From contig NZ_SOAU01000001.1 in the NCBI RefSeq assembly GCF_004364865.1, positions 4,000,001-4,064,000 of the forward strand: a stretch of 64,000 bases of DNA, written 5' to 3'. Numbering within the stretch: the stretch's first letter is position 1; each line of letters opens with the position of its first letter. Source of the DNA: Ilumatobacter fluminis (lineage in GTDB: Bacteria; Actinomycetota; Acidimicrobiia; Acidimicrobiales; Ilumatobacteraceae). This document shows positions 33,305-44,431 of the stretch, piece by piece. A program made the position numbers and the translations under genes. The notes under the pieces were generated by a model, which saw only the letters and a list, made by a program, of their open reading frames with translations, was not told where the DNA came from and made no database searches.

Positions 33305-34060
33305 ATGATCGATCTGTCGGGACAGGTGGCCGTGATCACGGGTGGGAACGGGGGGATCGGGCTCGGTTTCGCGGAGGGTGTCGCCGCCGCCGGCGCCTCG
33401 GTGGCGATCTGGGCGCGCAACGCCGACAAGTCGGCCGACGCCTGCGAACGGCTCCGCGCGCTCGGTGCCGAAGCGGTCGCGATCACGTGCGACGTCGGCG
33501 ACGAGGCATCGGTCGCGGCCGCCACGGCGGCGACCGTCGATCAGCTGGGGCGGATCGACATCTGCGTCGCCAACGCCGGCACCTCCGGCGGTGCGGCGTT
33601 CACCGACCTGACACTCGAGGAGTGGCGGCGCGTCATGTCGATCAACCTCGACGGTGCCTTCCTCACGATGCGCGACTGCGCCCGCCGGATGATCGAGCAG
33701 GGCAACGGCGGGGCGATGGTGGCGATCTCGTCGACGTCGGCGGTCCATGGCGCGCCGATGACCGCCCACTACGGCGCGTCGAAGACGGCCCTCCTCGGTC
33801 TCGTCCGGGCGACGGCGGTCGGTCTCGCCCGGCACGGCATCCGCGTCAACGCCGTCCTGCCGGGCTGGACCCGTACCGAGATGGCCGAGGGCGGCTACCA
33901 GAACGACACGTTCCGTGACGTCACGACCAAGCGCACGCCGGTGCGACGCTGGGCGACCGGTGACGACTACCGCGAGCTCGCCGCCTATCTGTGCGATCGC
34001 ACCCAGATCTGGCACACGGGCGACCAGGTCGTGGCCGACGGCGGTTACACGATCTTCTGA
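33305..34060 (+). CDS. Short-chain dehydrogenase/reductase (SDR), FabG-like
   Basis: A 251-residue SDR starting MIDLSGQVAVITGGNGGIGL (cofactor motif TGGNGGIG at 12-19), with ICVANAGTSGG, the catalytic YGASK (Tyr156, Lys160) and the closing WHTGDQVVADGGYTIF typical of FabG-like enzymes. It probably reduces or oxidises a hydroxy/keto group on a small molecule or acyl chain. TAGGTT at 33292-33297 lies 7 nt before the ATG. The adjacent flavin monooxygenase and amidohydrolase hint at catabolism of a xenobiotic or lipid, but no pathway can be assigned. Confidence 0.9.
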   Translation: MIDLSGQVAVITGGNGGIGLGFAEGVAAAGASVAIWARNADKSADACERLRALGAEAVAITCDVGDEASVAAATAATVDQLGRIDICVANAGTSGGAAFTDLTLEEWRRVMSINLDGAFLTMRDCARRMIEQGNGGAMVAISSTSAVHGAPMTAHYGASKTALLGLVRATAVGLARHGIRVNAVLPGWTRTEMAEGGYQNDTFRDVTTKRTPVRRWATGDDYRELAAYLCDRTQIWHTGDQVVADGGYTIF

Positions 34061-34075
34061 CCGGCCTGGCCGGCG

Positions 34076-35824
34076 TCAGGCGGCTGCCGACGGCAGGACG
34101 GTGCCGTAGCGCCGGGCCTCGCCGAGGTCGTCGGCAGGCGTTCCGCCCGACCATGCGACGTTGCCGTTGACCATCACGGCTCGCACCGTGTCGTCGTTGC
34201 GACGGACCAGTCGCCGCAGATCGCCGAAGCCGGGCATCTCGGCCTCGTGGATCTCCTCGATCGAGTCGTCGAGACGTTCGGGGTCGATCACGACGAGGTC
34301 GGCTCGGGCGCCCACGTGCAACCGCCCGGCGTCGATGCGATGGAAGTCGGCGATGTCGGCGGTCAGCTTGTGCACCGCCTGCTCGATCGGCATGAACGGA
34401 CGGCCGGCGAGCTCGGCGTCACGGACCCGCTTCAGCATGCGGAGCGGGAAGTTGTAGAACGCCATGTTCCGCAGGTGGGCGCCGGCGTCGGAGAAGCCGA
34501 TCATCGCCGCCGGGTGCGCCATGATCTGCTCGACGACCTCCGGGTTGCCGTTGGCCACGACGCTGTACCAGCGCAGGTCGTTGCCGTACTCGACCTGCAG
34601 ATCGAGGAAGGTGTCGAGCGGGTCCTGACCTCGTTCCTCGGCGATCTCGGCGAAGGTCCGGCCGGCGAGGCCCGGGTCGGGGCACGACACCACACGCGCC
34701 TCGTGCAGCCGCCGGTGGTAGGCGCGTGGGGCGATCTTGTTGCTCCACTGCTTGCGGAACATCTCGCGGTACACGGGGGCCGCCATGAGCTGTGAACGGG
34801 CGTCGGCGTCTTCCAGATGGAGCGCCTGCGTGCCGGCGCCGAACTCCTCGAACACCGGGTTCTCGATCCCGTCGGTGTAGAGGTCGAACGGTGTGGGCAA
34901 CGCCTGGAACCGGACGTGGGCGCCGAGCCGGTCGTTGTACAGGTTGGTCGCCGCGCCGACGGCCTTCCACACGCCCTTGGCGACCGGCGAGTCCATCAGG
35001 GTGAGCAACGACGTGCGCAGCGGTCGGCCCTGACGTGATCGGCCGAGGTCGAGCAGGGGTGCGATCGACCAACGGCTCTGCAAGTCGGGGATCGCCTGGA
35101 ACACGGCGTCGCGCCGTCGGCAGACCTCGGCCAGGGCCCGGTATTCGGCGAACTTGGCGAACACCGACGGGGTCGGTCGGCTGCGGTAGCGATCGCCGCC
35201 CATCTTGTCCCAGGGCAGCAGGTTGACCGACAGCCCGAGCAGTCCGGCGTCGATCGACTCGTCGAGGAGGCGACACATCTCACCCATCTCGGTCTCGGTC
35301 GGCTTCACGTCGGCGTCGAGCGACCGGCCGAGTCCCATGACGTGGCTGCGGGCGGTCGAGTGGCCGAGCATCCCGACGACGTTGGGGCCGAGCGGCAACG
35401 ACCGCAGGTGATCGACGTATTCCCCCGGGGTCGTCCAGTCGACGACCTGCTCGAGCAGTGGCAGGACCGTGTCGCGCGGGATCCCCTCGACCCGGCAGAA
35501 CGTGTCGGCCAGATCTTCGGGGTCGCCGACGACGAGCGACAGACCGCACGATCCGATCAGCGTGGTGGTGACGCCGTGGCGCAGCGACTCCGACAGCTGT
35601 GGGTGCAGCTCGAGCTCGGCGTCGTAGTGGGTGTGGATGTCGATGAAGCCCGGTGTGACCCAGCAGCCTTCGGCGTCGACGACCTCGACGTCGGCTTCGG
35701 CGTCGGCACCGGCACCCGGGCCGATCTCGACGATCGTGCCGTCGTCGCCGACGACGACGTCGGCGCGCACCGGTGCGCTCCCCGTCCCGTCGTAGACGGT
35801 GCCGTTGCGAATGATGGTCGTCAT
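34076..35824 (-). CDS. N-acyl-D-amino-acid deacylase-like amidohydrolase
   Basis: A 582-residue member of the amidohydrolase superfamily. The small beta domain begins MTTIIRNGTVYDGTGSAPVR; the metal-binding strand is GFIDIHTHYDAELELHPQLS, and GSCGLS carries the cysteine ligand typical of D-aminoacylases. Later GMLGHSTARSHVMG and AMIGFSDAGAHLRNMAF hold further metal/substrate ligands. GGAGGGATCGAG precedes the ATG at 35824. Longer than the classic 480-residue D-aminoacylase, as in many actinobacterial homologues. The open extension upstream to 37174 is antisense to the fourth acyl-CoA ligase and is not real. Confidence 0.88.
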   Translation of the reverse strand: MTTIIRNGTVYDGTGSAPVRADVVVGDDGTIVEIGPGAGADAEADVEVVDAEGCWVTPGFIDIHTHYDAELELHPQLSESLRHGVTTTLIGSCGLSLVVGDPEDLADTFCRVEGIPRDTVLPLLEQVVDWTTPGEYVDHLRSLPLGPNVVGMLGHSTARSHVMGLGRSLDADVKPTETEMGEMCRLLDESIDAGLLGLSVNLLPWDKMGGDRYRSRPTPSVFAKFAEYRALAEVCRRRDAVFQAIPDLQSRWSIAPLLDLGRSRQGRPLRTSLLTLMDSPVAKGVWKAVGAATNLYNDRLGAHVRFQALPTPFDLYTDGIENPVFEEFGAGTQALHLEDADARSQLMAAPVYREMFRKQWSNKIAPRAYHRRLHEARVVSCPDPGLAGRTFAEIAEERGQDPLDTFLDLQVEYGNDLRWYSVVANGNPEVVEQIMAHPAAMIGFSDAGAHLRNMAFYNFPLRMLKRVRDAELAGRPFMPIEQAVHKLTADIADFHRIDAGRLHVGARADLVVIDPERLDDSIEEIHEAEMPGFGDLRRLVRRNDDTVRAVMVNGNVAWSGGTPADDLGEARRYGTVLPSAAA

Positions 35825-35953
35825 CTCGATCCCTCCGTGGATGCCGGGGCCATCATCCCGTTCCGCACGCGCGTGATGCGAGTCGGGCGCGACGGCCGGG
35901 TCGTCTAGTGTCACGGCTTCACCACAGCAGCACTTCGGGGATGGGGGTTTCCA

Positions 35954-37513
<1,560 letters not shown>

Positions 37514-37522
37514 CGCCGGTCG

Positions 37523-37608
37523 ATGGTCGGTTGATGTCAGACATCATCCGACCATCCACGACCGTTGCGCACCGTGCACCCGTCGGTTGATGTCTGACAT
37601 CAACCGAC
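37523..37608. repeat. Pair of near-identical palindromes
   Basis: The first (37523-37555) has 16-bp arms around a central A, with one mismatch (ATGGTCGGTTGATGTC / GACATCATCCGACCAT). The second (37582-37608) is a perfect 13-bp inverted repeat, GTCGGTTGATGTC-T-GACATCAACCGAC. The two share the same core and lie 56 bp apart, in the 101-bp gap between the convergent acyl-CoA ligase and PNPOx-like genes. They could be twin bidirectional terminators or a paired operator. Confidence 0.85.
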
Positions 37609-37614
37609 CATCCG

Positions 37615-38046
37615 TCAGCCGGCGCCGTAGTCGACGGTGAGCCAGCGTTCGGGGGTGATCCTGGCGATCACCGTGCCCTCCCAGGACGGGTTGGCGGCTG
37701 CGTACTGGGCGCCGGCCTCGTCGCCGAGGTAGCGCTTGGCGACCGCTTCGATGTCGTACGCGTCGACGTCGTCGTACGCCTCGATCGAGACGGGCCCTTC
37801 GACCGACACGTAGCGGTACGGCGGCCGTTCGTCCTGCACGGTCATCGTGGCCCGGCCGGCACGGCGGAGGAGCGTGGTCTTGGCCGAGTCGGCCGCCATC
37901 GAGATCAGCACGTCGCCGTCGGCGTAGGCGTACCAGATCGGCACGGCGAGCGGCCCCTTGCCGTCACGCTCGATCGCCAGCACACCCACGTGCAGATCGG
38001 CGAGGAAGGCCTCGCGTTGTTCGGTCCCCATCTCGAAGTCGGCCAT
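37615..38046 (-). CDS. Pyridoxamine 5'-phosphate oxidase-like (split-barrel flavin/F420) protein
   Basis: A 143-residue split-barrel protein: EQREAFLADLHVGVLAI, GKGPLAVPIWYAYADGDV, TTLLRRAGRATMTVQDE and YVSVEGPVSIEA are the usual PNPOx-like strands. Members bind FMN or F420, so it may reduce quinones or other compounds; F420 use is common in this phylum. The ATG at 38046 has CAGACT about 8 nt upstream. A longer frame to 38565 is antisense to the patatin gene. Confidence 0.83.
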   Translation of the reverse strand: MADFEMGTEQREAFLADLHVGVLAIERDGKGPLAVPIWYAYADGDVLISMAADSAKTTLLRRAGRATMTVQDERPPYRYVSVEGPVSIEAYDDVDAYDIEAVAKRYLGDEAGAQYAAANPSWEGTVIARITPERWLTVDYGAG

Positions 38047-38082
38047 CCGGCGAGTCTGACACGGTTGGTGCATCATGGTGGC

Positions 38083-38940
38083 GTGTTGGAGAACCTGCCT
38101 CGACCGATCGGGTACGTGCTGGGCGGAGGCGGCAGCCTCGGCGCCATGCAGGTCGGCATGCTGCAGGCGCTCGCCGAGCACGACGCCCGGCCCGACCTCG
38201 TCGTCGGCACGTCGGTGGGGTCGCTCAACGGTGCCGTGCTCGCGCTCGACCCGGCCGGGGCGGCGACCCGCCTCTCCCACCTCTGGACGCGAGTGCGCAA
38301 GGAGCAGATCTTCCCGGGCGGGTGGTTCAGCCAGGTCCGGAACCTGCAACGGTCGAAGACCTACCTCTACGGCAACACGGCGCTCGCCGGGCTGATCGAG
38401 GACTTCCTCGGCCCGATCCGATCGTTCGACGACCTGGCACTGCCGTTCGGCGCGGTGTCGACCGACGTGTCGACGGCCCTGCCGGTCACCATCCGGGAGG
38501 GTGATCTCGAACCGGCCCTGTTGGCGAGCGCCGCGATCCCCGGCATCTTCCCGCTGGTCGAGCACGGCGGTCGTCGGCTATACGACGGCGGCGTCGTGGC
38601 GAACGTCCCCATGACGCAGGCGGTGCAGATGGGTGCCAAGTCGCTCGTCGTGCTCGACTGCACGTTCCCGGGCCAGCTGTCGGAGTCGCTCGACACGATG
38701 ACCGACATCTTGCTGGTCACGGCGATCGTGCGAATGCGGTCGCAGGCGGCGATGGAGGCGCCGATCATCGCCTCGGAGGTGCCGGTCGTCTACCTGCCCG
38801 GGCCCGCCGCGCAGCTGATCTCGCCGCTCGACTTCGAGCACACTGCCGAGTTGATGGAGCAGTCGTACGCCTCAGCCCGCCGCTTCCTGCAGCAGGTCGA
38901 GGTCGACGGCCCCGGCCTGTACGGCTCGCCCGGCAGCTGA
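38083..38940 (+). CDS. Patatin-like phospholipase
   Basis: A 285-residue lipid acyl hydrolase. The oxyanion glycine box is YVLGGGGSLGAMQVGMLQAL, the nucleophile serine is in VGTSVGSLNG (Ser44) and the catalytic aspartate is in YDGGVVANVP (Asp168); together they form the Ser-Asp dyad. It probably deacylates membrane phospholipids or storage lipid in the cytoplasm, supplying fatty acids to the acyl-CoA ligases nearby. Start is the GTG at 38083, with CATCAT at 38071-38076 just upstream. It diverges from the PNPOx-like gene. Confidence 0.9.
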   Translation: MLENLPRPIGYVLGGGGSLGAMQVGMLQALAEHDARPDLVVGTSVGSLNGAVLALDPAGAATRLSHLWTRVRKEQIFPGGWFSQVRNLQRSKTYLYGNTALAGLIEDFLGPIRSFDDLALPFGAVSTDVSTALPVTIREGDLEPALLASAAIPGIFPLVEHGGRRLYDGGVVANVPMTQAVQMGAKSLVVLDCTFPGQLSESLDTMTDILLVTAIVRMRSQAAMEAPIIASEVPVVYLPGPAAQLISPLDFEHTAELMEQSYASARRFLQQVEVDGPGLYGSPGS

Positions 38941-38972
38941 ACCGGGACGGCGCACGTCCTACGCTGCGGGGC

Positions 38973-39638
38973 GTGACTCCTCCGGCGATCGATCTGTACG
39001 AAGCGATGAGCACCTTGCGGGCGGTGAGGAAGTTGAAGCCCGACCCGATCCCGAGCGAGGTGCTCGAACGAGTCCTGCAGGCGGCGTGCTGGGCACCGAC
39101 CGGCGGCAACCAGCAGCCGTGGAAGGTGATCGTGGTGACCGACCCGGCGAGGAAGGCCGGGTTGCAGGAGATCTACCGACCCGAGTGGCAGCGATACGTG
39201 GCCGGCTTCATGAAGCGGCTCGAGGGCCAGCCCGACGAGGTCGTCGATCCATGGCGCCGCGTCGCTGCGGCGGGCGATCACCTCGCCGACCACCTGCACG
39301 AGGCGCCGGCGATCCTGGTGTTCTGTGCGAACCCGGCGGCGATGGCGATCACCGATGCGAAGCTCGACCGGGTGAGCATCGTCGGCGGCGGTTCGGTGTA
39401 TCCGGCCGTGCAGAACGCGATGTTGGCCTGCGTCGCCGAAGGGCTCGGGTGTACCCTCACGACCCTCCACTGCCTGCGGGAGGACGAGGTGAAAGCGCTC
39501 CTCGACATCCCCGACTCGTGGGGCACCGCTGCGCTCGTGCCGATCGGGTACCCGGTCGGCCGGGGACACGGCCCGATCACCCGCAAGGGTCCCGGCGACA
39601 TGGCCGCCAGCGACACCTTCGACCAACCCTGGCACTGA
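38973..39638 (+). CDS. Nitroreductase family flavoprotein
   Basis: A 221-residue nitroreductase-fold FMN enzyme: MSTLRAVRKLKPDPIPSEVL, then CWAPTGGNQQPWKVIVV and the closing LLDIPDSWGTAALVPIGYPV. It should use NAD(P)H to reduce nitroaromatics or quinones, or may be a dehalogenase-like enzyme; substrate unknown. GTG start at 38973 with TACGCT (38960-38965) 7 nt upstream. The next plus-strand gene is far away; the structured element at 39680 lies between it and the adaptor-protein gene. Confidence 0.9.
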   Translation: MTPPAIDLYEAMSTLRAVRKLKPDPIPSEVLERVLQAACWAPTGGNQQPWKVIVVTDPARKAGLQEIYRPEWQRYVAGFMKRLEGQPDEVVDPWRRVAAAGDHLADHLHEAPAILVFCANPAAMAITDAKLDRVSIVGGGSVYPAVQNAMLACVAEGLGCTLTTLHCLREDEVKALLDIPDSWGTAALVPIGYPVGRGHGPITRKGPGDMAASDTFDQPWH

Positions 39639-39679
39639 CCGGTCGCCGCACCCCGGGCCCCATGCCCGATTCTTCTCTC

Positions 39680-39788
39680 ATCAGGCGGGATCGGTTTTCG
39701 TCCTGGCAAGGCAGACGAACCCCGAGCAGCCTCCGGGCTGCGAGCGGGTGATGTCAACGCAGCCAGGGCGGAAACCGGACCGCCTGAT
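39680..39788. other. Branched, self-complementary structured element
   Basis: A 109-bp segment whose ends pair (ATCAGGCGG 39680-39688 with CCGCCTGAT 39780-39788), followed by inner helices CGGTTT (39692-39697) with AAACCG (39772-39777), and CCTGGC (39702-39707) with GCCAGG (39762-39767). At the top GCAGCC-TCCG-GGCTGC (39726-39741) is a perfect tetraloop hairpin. It lies between convergent genes and touches the stop codon of the minus-strand adaptor gene. It may be a terminator, a structured RNA or a mobile miniature element. No riboswitch class was recognised. Confidence 0.72.
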
Positions 39789-40843
39789 CAGAGGACGATG
39801 ATCTGGTCGCCCGGGGCGAGGCCGGACTCGACGACGGTTCGGGTGCCGACCGACGCTCCGGTCGAGACGACGCGGCGGTCGAGCGAGCCGTCGTCGTCCA
39901 CGACGTCGACGACGTAAGTGCCGTCGTCCAACCGCAGCAGACCGCTGCTCGGAATGGTGACGACGTCGGCGGCGATCGTGACGTCCCACGACACGTCGAC
40001 GTCGAGTGTGTCCCGTTCGGGCAGCTCGATCGTCGCGTCGACGGCGGCGGTCACCGACCACGTGTCGGCGCCCTCGTCGATCGACTCGACGATCGCGGTG
40101 GTGTCGCCGCCGTCGGGCAACGACACCGCAACCGCAGTGCCGACGTCGAGATGAACGGCATCCGCAGGTGCGGCGTCGAACGTGACGACACGCTCGTCGG
40201 TCCCGACCGACAGGAGGACGCCGTCGGCGGCGTCACCCACCGCGACCGACGTCGAGGCGATGCGGGTGTTGCCCGCCGCGAACACGACCGTGCCGAGCTC
40301 GACGTCGCCGGTCGGTTCGACACCGATCGACTCCTGCCAGGCCTCGACCATCTGCGAGGTCGCCCACGTGTACTCCTCGTCGACGGTGACGTCGAAGTCG
40401 TCGAACCCGAGCGCTACCAGCGCGGTCTCGAGCTGTTCGACGTCGGTGCCTTCGTCGCCGATCGTCAGCGAGCGCCAGGCGGGGAGCTCGCCGTCGAGCC
40501 AGACGACGGCGGTGTCGTCGACTCTGGCGATGACGTCGCCCGGGGAGGGCAGGTCCCCGGGCGACGCGATCTGGAGCACGGTGCCCGAGACGGGCGACGA
40601 CACGTCGACCGCCGCCTGGTACACCAGTGAGCCTTCGGCGTCGTACGACTCGTCGAGCGTGCGGACCGATGCCTCCGAGATTGACGGAGCTTCCTCGTCG
40701 ACGGCGACCTCGGCGTCGTCGTCGCGGGCTGACTCCCTCCAGCGGAGGAAACCGACGACGCCGGCGACGACGACGACCGCTGCGAGGATGAGTCCGAGCG
40801 AGCGGCCGATCCAGCGGGTGATGCTTCGATGCTGCATGGTCAC
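39788..40843 (-). CDS. Efflux adaptor (HlyD/MacA-like) with peptidoglycan-binding-like insert
   Basis: A 351-residue single-pass protein: one N-terminal membrane anchor (IGRSLGLILAAVVVVAGVVG), then a barrel-sandwich half (AAVDVSSPVSGTVLQIASPG), a PG_binding_1-like segment (GTDVEQLETALVALGFDDF) and a beta-barrel end (VESGLAPGDQIIVL). As the last gene of the MacAB-like operon it should connect the ABC exporter to the cell exterior. Peptidoglycan-binding modules inside the adaptor could tether the pump to the wall. It overlaps the permease gene by 4 nt. Confidence 0.83.
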   Translation of the reverse strand: MTMQHRSITRWIGRSLGLILAAVVVVAGVVGFLRWRESARDDDAEVAVDEEAPSISEASVRTLDESYDAEGSLVYQAAVDVSSPVSGTVLQIASPGDLPSPGDVIARVDDTAVVWLDGELPAWRSLTIGDEGTDVEQLETALVALGFDDFDVTVDEEYTWATSQMVEAWQESIGVEPTGDVELGTVVFAAGNTRIASTSVAVGDAADGVLLSVGTDERVVTFDAAPADAVHLDVGTAVAVSLPDGGDTTAIVESIDEGADTWSVTAAVDATIELPERDTLDVDVSWDVTIAADVVTIPSSGLLRLDDGTYVVDVVDDDGSLDRRVVSTGASVGTRTVVESGLAPGDQIIVL

Positions 40844-42060
40844 GACCTCAGTGCTTCGGTGGGGGCGAGGCGGGCGGCCCGCATCGCCGGGTACAGACCG
40901 GCCAGTGCGCCGATGGCGACGGCGGCGGCGAAGCCACCGATCAGCGCAATCGGGGGGATCACGACCTCCCAGCCTTCGATGTCGGCGTAGAGCGCGGTCA
41001 CCGCGGCGCCGAGCCCGACGCCGGCGGCCCCGCCGAGGCTCGACAGGAGGAGCGCCTCGACCAGGAACTGGCGGCGGATGTGGGCACGGGTGGCGCCGAG
41101 CGCTCGGCGCAGGCCGATCTCGTTCCGGCGCTCGATCACGGCGATCACCATGACGTTGGCGATACCGATGCCCCCGACGAGCAGGGCGACGGCGCCCAGT
41201 CCGAGGAACAGCGAGGTGAACGCGCTGTCGGCGGCCTCCTGCGCCTCGAGCGCATCGGTCGGGCGGGAAATCGACACCTCGTCGGGGCTCTGCGGATCGG
41301 CGGTGGCGGCGGCGACCGCACGCACGTCGTCGACCGACTCGGGGTCGGTGCGCACGTAGATCACGCTCGGATTCAACTCGGACTCGAACACGTCGGCGGC
41401 GACGTCACGGCCGATGAACACCGACCGGTCGAGGTTCTCCGACATGGGGAACTCGTCGAGGATGCCGATCACGGTGAACCACTCGTCGCCGATCGTGATC
41501 ATCGCACCGTCGTCGACGTCATCGATCGCGAGCCGCTCGGCGGCCACCGACCCGAGCACGACCGTCGGGACGGTCGACGTCGTGTCGTCGAGCCAGCGGC
41601 CGACGGCCACCTCGGCCCGGAGGGTGTCGAGCAGGTCGGTGTCGGCGGCCACGGCGCTGAGACCCTTGGTCTCGTTGTCGCTCATGACGTCGTTGCGCAG
41701 CGGCAACTCGTCGAGCGTCACCACGTCGGCGACGACCTCGACGGGACCGATGACACCGAGCTTGGCGGCGGCGTCGTCGGGCAGGCTGGCATCGCCGGCA
41801 CCGAGTCCGGTGGTGGCCTCGACCGTGAGCAGGTTGGTGCCCAGTTCCTCGATCTGGTTGCTGAGGTCGGCGCGGCTCGATTCGGACAGGCCGAGAACGG
41901 CGACCATCGCCGCGATGCCGATCGTGATACCGACGGCGGACAGGACGGTGCGGACCTTGCGATGGGTGAGGCCGTCGGTGGCGACGCCGATCACGTCGGC
42001 GGGCCGGAACCGGCTCGGCGGCACCGATGCACGCTTCGGGTGTTCGATCGTGGCGGTCAC
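40840..42060 (-). CDS. ABC transporter permease, MacB/FtsX type
   Basis: A 406-residue protein: an N-terminal helix, a long extracytoplasmic MacB-like domain (about residues 55-275), then three C-terminal helices ([40 protein letters not shown] and [20 protein letters not shown]) before [16 protein letters not shown]. This is the mechanotransmission-type exporter layout, in which substrates are pushed out without crossing the membrane domain. It overlaps the ATPase gene by 4 nt. Confidence 0.9.
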   Translation of the reverse strand: MTATIEHPKRASVPPSRFRPADVIGVATDGLTHRKVRTVLSAVGITIGIAAMVAVLGLSESSRADLSNQIEELGTNLLTVEATTGLGAGDASLPDDAAAKLGVIGPVEVVADVVTLDELPLRNDVMSDNETKGLSAVAADTDLLDTLRAEVAVGRWLDDTTSTVPTVVLGSVAAERLAIDDVDDGAMITIGDEWFTVIGILDEFPMSENLDRSVFIGRDVAADVFESELNPSVIYVRTDPESVDDVRAVAAATADPQSPDEVSISRPTDALEAQEAADSAFTSLFLGLGAVALLVGGIGIANVMVIAVIERRNEIGLRRALGATRAHIRRQFLVEALLLSSLGGAAGVGLGAAVTALYADIEGWEVVIPPIALIGGFAAAVAIGALAGLYPAMRAARLAPTEALRS

Positions 42061-42764
42061 GATGCCCCCACCGGTTCGAGATCGGCATCGTCGAGTTCGG
42101 AGAGGTGGCCGTCGCGCATCTCCACACGGCGCGGGAGCGATCGTGCGATCTCGCGGTCGTGGGTGATCACGACGATGGTGCGGCCCTCGTCGTGAAGGCT
42201 GTGGAGCAACTCCATCACCGCTGCGCTCGAACGGCTGTCGAGGTTGCCGGTCGGCTCGTCGGCGAGGACGATCGTCGGATCCTGCACGAGCGAGCGTGCG
42301 ACGGCGACGCGCTGACGCTCGCCGCCCGACAACTCGTTCGGCACGTGGTGCAGTCGGTGGGCGAGCCCCACGCGAGCCAGTGACTCGGCCGCACGCTGGC
42401 GCCGCATCCGACGGGGAACACCGCTGTACAGGAGGCCGTTGGCGACGTTGTCGAGCGCGCTGGCCCCCGGGAGGAGGAAGAACTGCTGGAAGACGAAGCC
42501 GATCTCGTGAGACCGGACCGCGCTGAGCTTCCGGTCGGACAACCGGGCGGTCTCGATGCCCCCGATCCGCACCGACCCCGAGGTGGGCCGATCCAGGGTG
42601 CCCATCACGTGGAGCATGGTCGACTTACCCGACCCCGACGGACCGACGATGGCGAGCATGTCGCCATGCGGAACGGCGAGCGACACGTGGTCGAGCGCCA
42701 CGACCGGCGGGGTGCCCGCGTACGACTTCACGACGTCGACCAGTTCGAGTGCGTGTGCGCTCAT
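42057..42764 (-). CDS. ABC transporter ATPase, MacB/LolD type
   Basis: A 235-residue ATPase with Walker [10 protein letters not shown], the LolD-like [20 protein letters not shown], signature [12 protein letters not shown], Walker [12 protein letters not shown]-like [11 protein letters not shown] and a switch His in THDREI. It pairs with the adjacent FtsX-type permease. The product probably exports an antibiotic, peptide or lipid; the target is not evident. It overlaps both neighbours by 4 nt. Confidence 0.93.
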   Translation of the reverse strand: MSAHALELVDVVKSYAGTPPVVALDHVSLAVPHGDMLAIVGPSGSGKSTMLHVMGTLDRPTSGSVRIGGIETARLSDRKLSAVRSHEIGFVFQQFFLLPGASALDNVANGLLYSGVPRRMRRQRAAESLARVGLAHRLHHVPNELSGGERQRVAVARSLVQDPTIVLADEPTGNLDSRSSAAVMELLHSLHDEGRTIVVITHDREIARSLPRRVEMRDGHLSELDDADLEPVGAS

Positions 42765-44428
42765 GCAGGCACCACCAGATCGTCGCCCTCGTTCAGGTCG
42801 GCCGTGCTCGACACGACCTCGACGAGGCCGTCGTCGAAGGTGCCGATCTCGACGCCGATCAGTTCGGTCGACCCGTCGGCGAGTTGCCGCTCGACGGCGT
42901 AGCCGCCTTCGCGGAGTGCGATCAGTGCCCGTGTCGGCACGACCGTTGCTCCGTCGATCCGGGACGACTCGGTGACGATCAGGACCGATCCACTCACGAA
43001 CTCGTCCGGCTCGCTGACCACCTCGAACTCGACGGCGATCGTGGGGCCGGCGTCGGCGCCGCCCGGTGTCGCGATGTCGGCGATGCTGATCACGGCAGCG
43101 TCGAACGTCGACTCGTCGAGTTGCTCGACCGTGACCAGGTCGCCGACGGCGAACTCGTCGATCGAGCCGACGGCGATATCGGCGGTGACGGTGAGTGTCG
43201 GGGTTGCGAGGGCGAGGACGATCTCGCTGTCGTCGAGTTCGTCGCCGACCTCGAGATACTGCTCGCTGACGGAGTAGGCGGCGTCGCCGATGCCGTCAAG
43301 CACGACGTAGTCGGCGGGATCGATCGATCCGGTGGCGGGCAGGCCGGCGTCGGTCTGCCATGCCTGGATCGCGGCCGTGGTGCCCTCGTCGACCTCGCCG
43401 TCGACCACCAGGGTGCCGGTGGTGTCGTAGCCCATGAACGCAAGAACGGCTTCCAGTTCTTCGAGATCGTCGTCGTTCAGTGCGGCCAGCACCGTCTCGG
43501 TCTCGGGAGAAACCTCGACGACCGCGATCACCTCGCTGCCGTCGACGGTCATCAGGACCGATCCGTGTTCGATGCGGGTACCGACCTCGGCGAGCGAATC
43601 GATGATGCCGGCGTCGTCGTCGGCGTCGGGCCGCCCGGCCACCACGTCGACGCGCACGGCGGGCGCTTCGAGTTGGACGATGGTTTCGCCGCTGGTCGAC
43701 GCTCCGACGGCCGGCACCGACACGACGTCGGACGGTCCGGGGAGCACGACGAGGTCGCTCGCCGCGACGACGCCGGTTTCCTCTCGGCCGACGTCTTCCT
43801 GCCAGGCCTCGACCATCGTCTCGGTGTCGCTGTCGAACTCGGTGTCGATGACGACGTCGTCGTCGAGGTCGTAGCCGAGCCGGACGAGGTTGGCTTCGAG
43901 TTGGCGAACGTCCTCACCCTCGTCTCCCTCGGCGAGGTCGCGCCACATCGGGATGTCGCCGTAGAACGCGACGACCGGGAGATCGTCGACCCAGGCGACG
44001 ACGTCGCCCCGTTCGATCGTGTCGCCGACCTCGGGCACACCGGTGATGGTGCCGCCGGCGGATTCGGCACCGGCCTGGTCGGTCGATGTGCTCGACGAGG
44101 CGAAGGCGGCATCGATCGTCTCGCCGGCGGCGAGTTCGCCGTCCCACTCGACTTCTTCGACCAGGTCGGTCACCTGGACCGATGCGGTCGTGAGGGCGGT
44201 GGGCTCGGCGACGACGACCTCGCCGTCGCTCTCACCGTTCAGGAGCGGTTCGGCGACGAGCACGCCGCCGGCACCGACCGCCAGGCCGGCCACGAGCCAC
44301 GGCCAGCGGCGTTTCGGACGGGCCTCGACGACGAGTGGAGCTGTGCCTTGGCCACCGTCACCGTTGCGGCGCTCGTGGAGCGAGCGTTCGAGCTCGTCGG
44401 CCGTCGTGATGTCGAAATCGGTCGTCAT
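42761..44428 (-). CDS. Large efflux adaptor with two peptidoglycan-binding-like modules
   Basis: A 555-residue protein. A short cytoplasmic part is followed by one membrane helix ([20 protein letters not shown]) and an external part with barrel-sandwich strands and two PG_binding_1-like segments ([18 protein letters not shown] and [15 protein letters not shown]). It is the first of two adaptor-like proteins in the ABC operon; having two, one at each end, is unusual. The outward modules could link the pump to peptidoglycan or to a further porin-like partner. It overlaps the ATPase start by 4 nt. Confidence 0.78.
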   Translation of the reverse strand: MTTDFDITTADELERSLHERRNGDGGQGTAPLVVEARPKRRWPWLVAGLAVGAGGVLVAEPLLNGESDGEVVVAEPTALTTASVQVTDLVEEVEWDGELAAGETIDAAFASSSTSTDQAGAESAGGTITGVPEVGDTIERGDVVAWVDDLPVVAFYGDIPMWRDLAEGDEGEDVRQLEANLVRLGYDLDDDVVIDTEFDSDTETMVEAWQEDVGREETGVVAASDLVVLPGPSDVVSVPAVGASTSGETIVQLEAPAVRVDVVAGRPDADDDAGIIDSLAEVGTRIEHGSVLMTVDGSEVIAVVEVSPETETVLAALNDDDLEELEAVLAFMGYDTTGTLVVDGEVDEGTTAAIQAWQTDAGLPATGSIDPADYVVLDGIGDAAYSVSEQYLEVGDELDDSEIVLALATPTLTVTADIAVGSIDEFAVGDLVTVEQLDESTFDAAVISIADIATPGGADAGPTIAVEFEVVSEPDEFVSGSVLIVTESSRIDGATVVPTRALIALREGGYAVERQLADGSTELIGVEIGTFDDGLVEVVSSTADLNEGDDLVVPA

Positions 44429-44431
44429 CGG

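Noticed and set aside
39680-39788. Integron attC site
   Set aside because: The outer pairs do not show the RYYYAAC/GTTRRRY boxes expected of attC, and no integrase is nearby.
39681-40061. Minus-strand frame crossing the structured element
   Set aside because: It would read through the element and the end of the adaptor gene in another frame, with a cysteine/arginine-rich product and no family signature.
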